A DNA stretch of 64,000 nucleotides, taken from contig NZ_JALPTB010000004.1 of NCBI RefSeq assembly GCF_023218075.1, positions 62,001-126,000 of the forward strand. Direction: 5' to 3'. The notes under the pieces are model-generated. The model had not been told where the DNA came from. It ran no database searches and saw only the letters and a list, made by a program, of their open reading frames with translations. The position numbers and the translations under genes were made by a program. The DNA comes from Rhodococcus sp. HM1. GTDB lineage: Bacteria > Actinomycetota > Actinomycetes > Mycobacteriales > Mycobacteriaceae. Below, one piece after another: positions 60,037 through 64,000 of this stretch; the first letter of the stretch is position 1; each line of letters begins with the position of its first letter.

Positions 60037-60993
60037 TCAGCCCTTGTGCTTCTTGATCGCCTCGGTCAGCTGCGGCGCGACGTTGAACAGGTCGCCGACG
60101 ACGCCGTAGTCCGCGATCTCGAAGATCGGGGCCTCTTCGTCCTTGTTGACCGCGACGATGGTCTTCGAGGTCTGCATGCCGGCGCGGTGCTGGATGGCAC
60201 CGGAGATGCCGAGCGCGACGTACAGCTGCGGCGAGACCGTCTTACCGGTCTGGCCGACCTGGAACTGGCCCGGGTAGTAGCCGGAGTCGACGGCGGCACG
60301 CGAGGCACCGACGGCGGCACCGAGCGAGTCGGCGAGCTCCTCGACGACCGAGAACTTCTCGGCCGAACCGACACCGCGACCACCGGAGACGACGATCGAC
60401 GCCTCGGTGAGCTCGGGGCGGTCGCCGCCGACGACGGGCTCACGCGAGGTGATCTTGACGGCGGACTCTTCCTGAGCCGGAACCTCGACGGCGACGCGCT
60501 CGGCGGCACCGGCCTGCGGCTGCGCCTCGACGGCACCCGGGCGGACGGAGATGACCGGGACCTCACCGTTGGCCTTGGCGTCGACGGTGAACGCGCCACC
60601 GAAGATGGAGTGGACGGCGGAGCCGTCGGACTTGACCTCGATGACGTCGACGAGGAGGCCGGAGCCGATGCGCGCGGCGAGGCGGCCCGACACCTCCTTG
60701 CCCTCGACGCTCGCGGCGGTGAGCACGGCGGCCGGGCCGACGGACTCGACGAGCGAGGCCAGGACGTCGACCTTCGGGGTCACCAGGTAGCCGTCGATGT
60801 CGTCGGACTCGGCGGCGTAGACCTTGGCGGCGCCGGCCGCGGCGAGCGCGTCCTGCAGCTTGTCGGCGGTGCCGGCGGGGCCGGTGACGACGGCGGCGGG
60901 CTCACCGAGCGCACGCGCTGCGGTGATGAGCTCGATGCTGACCTTCTTCAGCGCGCCCTCGGCGTGCTCGACGAGCACGAGTACTTCTGCCAT
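60037..60993 (-). CDS. etfA: electron transfer flavoprotein alpha subunit
   Basis: EtfA binds FAD and, with EtfB, passes electrons from acyl-CoA and related dehydrogenases to the quinone pool. The 318-residue protein has the FAD-binding C-terminal half: [53 protein letters not shown] and [24 protein letters not shown] 60991-60993 follows AAGGGAGAAAG. It lies 46 bases after etfB in one operon. In M. tuberculosis the pair is Rv3028c/Rv3029c (fixB/fixA). Confidence 0.96.
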   Translation of the reverse strand: MAEVLVLVEHAEGALKKVSIELITAARALGEPAAVVTGPAGTADKLQDALAAAGAAKVYAAESDDIDGYLVTPKVDVLASLVESVGPAAVLTAASVEGKEVSGRLAARIGSGLLVDVIEVKSDGSAVHSIFGGAFTVDAKANGEVPVISVRPGAVEAQPQAGAAERVAVEVPAQEESAVKITSREPVVGGDRPELTEASIVVSGGRGVGSAEKFSVVEELADSLGAAVGASRAAVDSGYYPGQFQVGQTGKTVSPQLYVALGISGAIQHRAGMQTSKTIVAVNKDEEAPIFEIADYGVVGDLFNVAPQLTEAIKKHKG

Positions 60994-61039
60994 TGCTTCT
61001 TTCTCCCTTGGTAAGTCTGCTGTTTCGCGTGGGCGCGGA

Positions 61040-61825
61040 TCAGATGATCTTCTGGGCGACGAGGTACGCAGCGATCTTGCTGCCGCCGTCACCCTCGTCG
61101 GTGACGCGCTCGCCAGCGGTACGCGCGGGCTTGGGGGTGACACCGGTGACGGTGGAGCCGGCGTTGGCGACGCCGAAGATCTCGGGGTCGAGACCGATGT
61201 CGGCGAGCGTGAGGGTCTGAACTTCCTTCTTCTTCGCGGCCATGATGCCCTTGAAGGACGGGAAGCGCGGCTCGTTGATCTTCTCGGTGACCGAGACGAT
61301 GGCCGGGAGGGATGCCTCGAGGCCGAAAACGCCCTCGTCGGTCTCGCGCTCGCCGGTGGCCTTGCCGTCGGCGATGGTGAGCTTGCGCAGGTGCGTCAGG
61401 TGGGGAAGACCGAGGTATTCGGCGATGATCGCCGGGACGGCGCCGACGCGGCCGTCGGTGGCCTCGTTACCGGCGATGACGAGCTCGACACCCTCGATCT
61501 GACCGAGCGCGGCAGCCAGGGCGTACGCCGTCTGGATGGCGTCGGAGCCGTGGAGGGCCGGGTCGTTGAGGTGGATGGCCTTGTCGGCGCCCATGGACAG
61601 CGCCTTGCGGATCGCGTCGGTCGCCCGGTCGGGACCGGCGGTGAGCACGGTGACCTCGCCCCCGTCGCGCTCCTTGATGAGCAGGGCCTCTTCGACGGCC
61701 CGCTCGTTGATCTCGTCGAGCACGGCGTCCGCGGCCTCGCGGTCGAGGGTGTAGTCGCCGTCGGTGAGCTTGCGCTCGGACCACGTGTCGGGGACCTGCT
61801 TGATCAAAACGACGATGTTCGTCAT
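61040..61825 (-). CDS. etfB: electron transfer flavoprotein beta subunit
   Basis: EtfB (261 residues) holds an AMP-binding domain and forms a heterodimer with EtfA. Family parts include MTNIVVLIKQVPDTWSERKL, LDEINERAVEEALLIKE, and the VIAGNEATDGRVGAVPAIIAEYLG region. ATG 61823-61825 follows AGGAGGTC about 11 bases away. Its promoter region has a TAATCT -10 and an inverted repeat over the -35, suggesting repression by a TetR-type regulator. Confidence 0.96.
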   Translation of the reverse strand: MTNIVVLIKQVPDTWSERKLTDGDYTLDREAADAVLDEINERAVEEALLIKERDGGEVTVLTAGPDRATDAIRKALSMGADKAIHLNDPALHGSDAIQTAYALAAALGQIEGVELVIAGNEATDGRVGAVPAIIAEYLGLPHLTHLRKLTIADGKATGERETDEGVFGLEASLPAIVSVTEKINEPRFPSFKGIMAAKKKEVQTLTLADIGLDPEIFGVANAGSTVTGVTPKPARTAGERVTDEGDGGSKIAAYLVAQKII

Positions 61826-61919
61826 GGGTCTACGTCGACCTCCTGTTGTATCGCTGCTTTAGGGATCGGGCGAGGCACTGCCTGGACCGAGCACTCGTGT
61901 TTCGCACGGGGTGTGCGTT

Positions 61920-61925
61920 AGATTA
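61920..61925 (-). promoter_or_regulatory. -10 hexamer of the etfBA promoter
   Basis: TAATCT on the minus strand at 61920-61925. With 17-base spacing the -35 is CTGGTG at 61943-61948. The leader to the etfB ATG would be about 90 bases. Confidence 0.5.
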
Positions 61926-61934
61926 CCTCACGCT

Positions 61935-61954
61935 AAGTTACCCACCAGTAACTT
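61935..61954. promoter_or_regulatory. 20-bp inverted repeat, candidate etfBA operator
   Basis: AAGTTAC (61935-61941) is the exact reverse complement of GTAACTT (61948-61954), with a 6-base spacer. It overlaps the predicted -35 of etfBA, a position fit for repression. Such TTAC-N6-GTAA dyads resemble operators of TetR-family regulators; the regulator is not in this window. Confidence 0.6.
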
Positions 61955-62043
61955 GGCAAGAGATCCGGTTCACCATAACCACCCGAAGGGAACGAGAGGC
62001 CTGTGATGTGGACCACCCCGAACAGGGAGAACAGTGATACGTC

Positions 62044-62049
62044 TAGTCT
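62044..62049 (+). promoter_or_regulatory. -10 hexamer, leaderless promoter of the methyltransferase gene
   Basis: TAGTCT ends 7 bases before the GTG at 62057. It supports that GTG over an upstream ATG. Confidence 0.5.
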
Positions 62050-62056
62050 CTGGGCG

Positions 62057-62836
62057 GTGAGCGACTCCACCGTCCGCGCAGACGAAGCGCAGCAACTGCC
62101 CCTCACCGGCGAGCGAACCGTCCCCGGCATTGCCGAGGAGAACTACTGGTTCCGTCGCCATGAGGTGGTCTACCGCGAGCTGCTCGCGCGATGCACCGGA
62201 CGAACCGTCCTCGAGGCCGGCTGCGGTGAGGGCTACGGCGCCGACATGATCGCCGACGTCGCCCGGCGCGTCATCGGACTCGACTACGACGAGAGCGCCG
62301 TCGCCCACGTGCGCGCCCGCTACCCGCGCGTGGACATCCGCCAGGGCAACCTCGCCGACCTGCCCCTCGACGACGAATCGGTCGACGTGGTCGTCAATTT
62401 CCAGGTCATCGAGCACCTCTGGGACCAGGCGCAATTCCTGCGCGAGTGCCACCGCGTCCTCGTCCCCGGCAGCGAACTGCTGGTGAGCACCCCGAACCGG
62501 ATCACCTTCTCCCCCGGCCGCGACACCCCGCTCAACCCGTTCCACACCCGCGAACTGAACGCCGCCGAACTGACCGAACTGCTCGTAGAGGCCGGTTTCC
62601 GCGTCGAACTGATGACCGGCGTGCACCACGGCCCCGCGCTGCGCGCCCTCGACGCCAAGCACGGCGGCTCGTTCATCGACGCGCAGATCGAACGCGCCCT
62701 GGCAGGCGAGCCGTGGCCCGCCGATCTGACCGCCGACGTCGCGGGCGTCGCCGTGGACGACTTCGTCCTCGATCCCGAAAACATCGACGCGAGCCTGGAT
62801 CTGGTCGCCATCGCGGTGAAGGACCCAGCGCGGTGA
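62057..62836 (+). CDS. SAM-dependent methyltransferase (Rv3030-like, MGLP cluster)
   Basis: This 259-residue class I methyltransferase has motif I VLEAGCGEGYGADMIA, motif II-like VIGLDYDESAVAHVRARYP, and VVNFQVIEHLWDQ. The N-terminal TGERTVPG and EENYWFRRHEVVY segments and late NPFHTRELNAAELTELL are those of Rv3030, proposed for the methylation of glucose units in methylglucose lipopolysaccharide. The next gene, a GH57 enzyme, overlaps as GTGA, as in that cluster. GTG 62057 is chosen because TAGTCT lies 7 bases upstream. Confidence 0.9.
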   Translation: MSDSTVRADEAQQLPLTGERTVPGIAEENYWFRRHEVVYRELLARCTGRTVLEAGCGEGYGADMIADVARRVIGLDYDESAVAHVRARYPRVDIRQGNLADLPLDDESVDVVVNFQVIEHLWDQAQFLRECHRVLVPGSELLVSTPNRITFSPGRDTPLNPFHTRELNAAELTELLVEAGFRVELMTGVHHGPALRALDAKHGGSFIDAQIERALAGEPWPADLTADVAGVAVDDFVLDPENIDASLDLVAIAVKDPAR

Positions 62837-64000
62837 CCACCCGCGAACCGGGCATGTTCGCCCTCGTGCTGCACTCGCACCTGCCGTGGCTCGCCAATCA
62901 CGGGCGTTGGCCCGTCGGCGAGGAATGGCTCTACCAGTCCTGGGCCGCAACGTATCTGCCGGTCACCGACGTCCTGCACCGGCTCGCCGCCGAAGGCCGC
63001 ACCCGGCTGCTCACCCTCGGCGTGACGCCCGTGCTCGCCGCCCAACTGGACGATCCGCACTGCCTGACCGGCATGCACCACTGGATCGGCAACTGGCAGT
63101 TGCGCGCTCACGAAGCGGCCGGGATGGCCGAGCAGTCGTACCGCGACCTCGGCGCCCGCGAGCACCGCCTCGCCGGCGAGGCGCTCGAACAGTTCGAAAC
63201 CCGTTGGCGCCACGGCGGTTCCGCGGTCATCCGCGGACTGATCGACGCCGACGCGATCGAACTGCTCGGAGGTCCGCTGGCCCATCCCTTCCAGCCGTTG
63301 CTCGATCCGCGCCTGCGCGCGTTCTCGTTGTCGGAAGGTCTGTACGACGCGCAGGCCCGCTGGCAGCACACCCCCCGGGGGATCTGGGGACCCGAGTGCG
63401 CCTTCACCCCCGGGATGGAGACCGGGTACGCCGCCGCCGGCGTCGAGCACTTCATGGTCGACGGACCCGCCCTGCGCGGCGACACCTCCCTGGGCCGCAC
63501 GGTGTGGGACTCCGACGTCGTGGCGTTCGGCCGCGATCTGCAGGTCTCCTACCGCGTGTGGTCACCGAAGTCCGGCTACCCCGGGCACGCCGCGTACCGG
63601 GACTTCCACACCTACTGCCACGACACCGGACTCAAGCCCGCCCGGGTCACCGGCCGCACCGTGCCCTCGCACGAAAAGGCGCCCTACGACCCGGATCTCG
63701 CATCCGCGACCGTCGACAAGCACGTCGCCGACTTCGTCGAGACCATCCGGAGACGGCTGCGCAGCGAGTCGGCCCGGATCGGCCGGGACGCGCTCGTCGT
63801 CGCCGCGTTCGACACCGAACTGTTCGGGCACTGGTGGTACGAGGGCCCACTGTTCCTGGAACGGCTGCTACGGGCGCTGCCCGAGGCCGGCATCGAGGTC
63901 GGCACTCTCGCCGACGCCCGCGACCGCGGCTACGTCGGCACCCCCGTCGAACTCCCCGACTCGTCGTGGGGATCCGGCAAGGACTGGCGGGTCTGGGCCG
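62833..64000 (+). CDS. GH57 1,4-alpha-glucan branching-type enzyme, 5' part only
   Basis: The gene starts at GTG 62833-62835, overlapping the methyltransferase stop, and runs off the right edge after about 389 residues. GH57 motifs are clear: LVLHSHLPW near residue 14, the nucleophile Glu188 in IWGPECAFTPG, and the acid/base Asp327 in AAFDTELFGHWW. The homologue Rv3031 branches the glucan of methylglucose lipopolysaccharide. The C-terminal part, including any substrate-binding helices, is not in the window. Confidence 0.93.
   Translation, partial: MTTREPGMFALVLHSHLPWLANHGRWPVGEEWLYQSWAATYLPVTDVLHRLAAEGRTRLLTLGVTPVLAAQLDDPHCLTGMHHWIGNWQLRAHEAAGMAEQSYRDLGAREHRLAGEALEQFETRWRHGGSAVIRGLIDADAIELLGGPLAHPFQPLLDPRLRAFSLSEGLYDAQARWQHTPRGIWGPECAFTPGMETGYAAAGVEHFMVDGPALRGDTSLGRTVWDSDVVAFGRDLQVSYRVWSPKSGYPGHAAYRDFHTYCHDTGLKPARVTGRTVPSHEKAPYDPDLASATVDKHVADFVETIRRRLRSESARIGRDALVVAAFDTELFGHWWYEGPLFLERLLRALPEAGIEVGTLADARDRGYVGTPVELPDSSWGSGKDWRVWA

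Overview
The window is a gene-dense, high-GC chromosomal segment of an actinomycete of the order Mycobacteriales. Many starts are GTG, many genes overlap by an ATGA or GTGA tetranucleotide, and gene order closely follows Mycobacterium tuberculosis in three blocks, as I recall that map. The blocks are nuoA-D with the Rv3143-like gene, Rv2417c-Rv2427c (degV to proA), and most of Rv2981c-Rv3031 (ddl to a GH57 enzyme). No phage, insertion sequence, CRISPR array or obvious island is visible. A Rhodococcus or close Nocardiaceae relative is my best guess; the genus is inferred.

Layout. 1-2.5 kb: start of the complex I operon and a degenerate response regulator. 2.6-10.9 kb: degV, octT, gpgP, rsfS, nadD, a VWA/MoxR pair, proA and ddl. 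11-18 kb: a PLP trans-sulfuration-type enzyme, gpsA, fbiD (F420 synthesis), ppk, mutT1 and hupB. 18-21.6 kb: leuCD with a divergent IclR regulator, and a PPOX-fold protein. 21.7-24 kb: a 55-residue DUF5302 protein, two identical tRNA-Glu, one tRNA-Gln and gltX. 24-37 kb: FAH-family gene, MFS transporter, leuB, serA, SulP transporter, ilvBNC with a leader-peptide attenuator, a CFP-6-like PH protein and ilvD. 37-49 kb: doxX, lppZ, antiporter, gatB, pfkA, FNT channel, a NarL-type two-component pair, a secreted phospholipase A2 overlapping a membrane alpha/beta-hydrolase, and a dehalogenase-like hydrolase. 49-64 kb: gatCA, ACT protein, GNAT, ligA, MetE-like protein, mnmA, iscS, plsC, an OlsB-like acyltransferase, etfBA, a methyltransferase and the 5' part of a GH57 glucan enzyme.

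How the genes connect. Branched-chain amino acid synthesis is nearly complete here (ilvB, ilvN, ilvC, ilvD, leuB, leuC, leuD), with two control elements: the ilvB leader attenuator and the leuCD-linked IclR regulator. GltX, tRNA-Glu, tRNA-Gln and GatABC together make up the indirect route to Gln-tRNA. octT and gpgP at one end, and the Rv3030/Rv3031-type genes at the other, belong to the methylglucose lipopolysaccharide pathway. IscS and MnmA supply tRNA 2-thiouridine. EtfBA has an operator-like palindrome over its promoter.

Most unusual points: plsC runs into iscS in one frame with no stop codon; an ilvB leader peptide rich in Leu, Val and Ile sits before a terminator; and many genes have a -10-like hexamer 6-9 bases before the start codon, implying leaderless transcripts.
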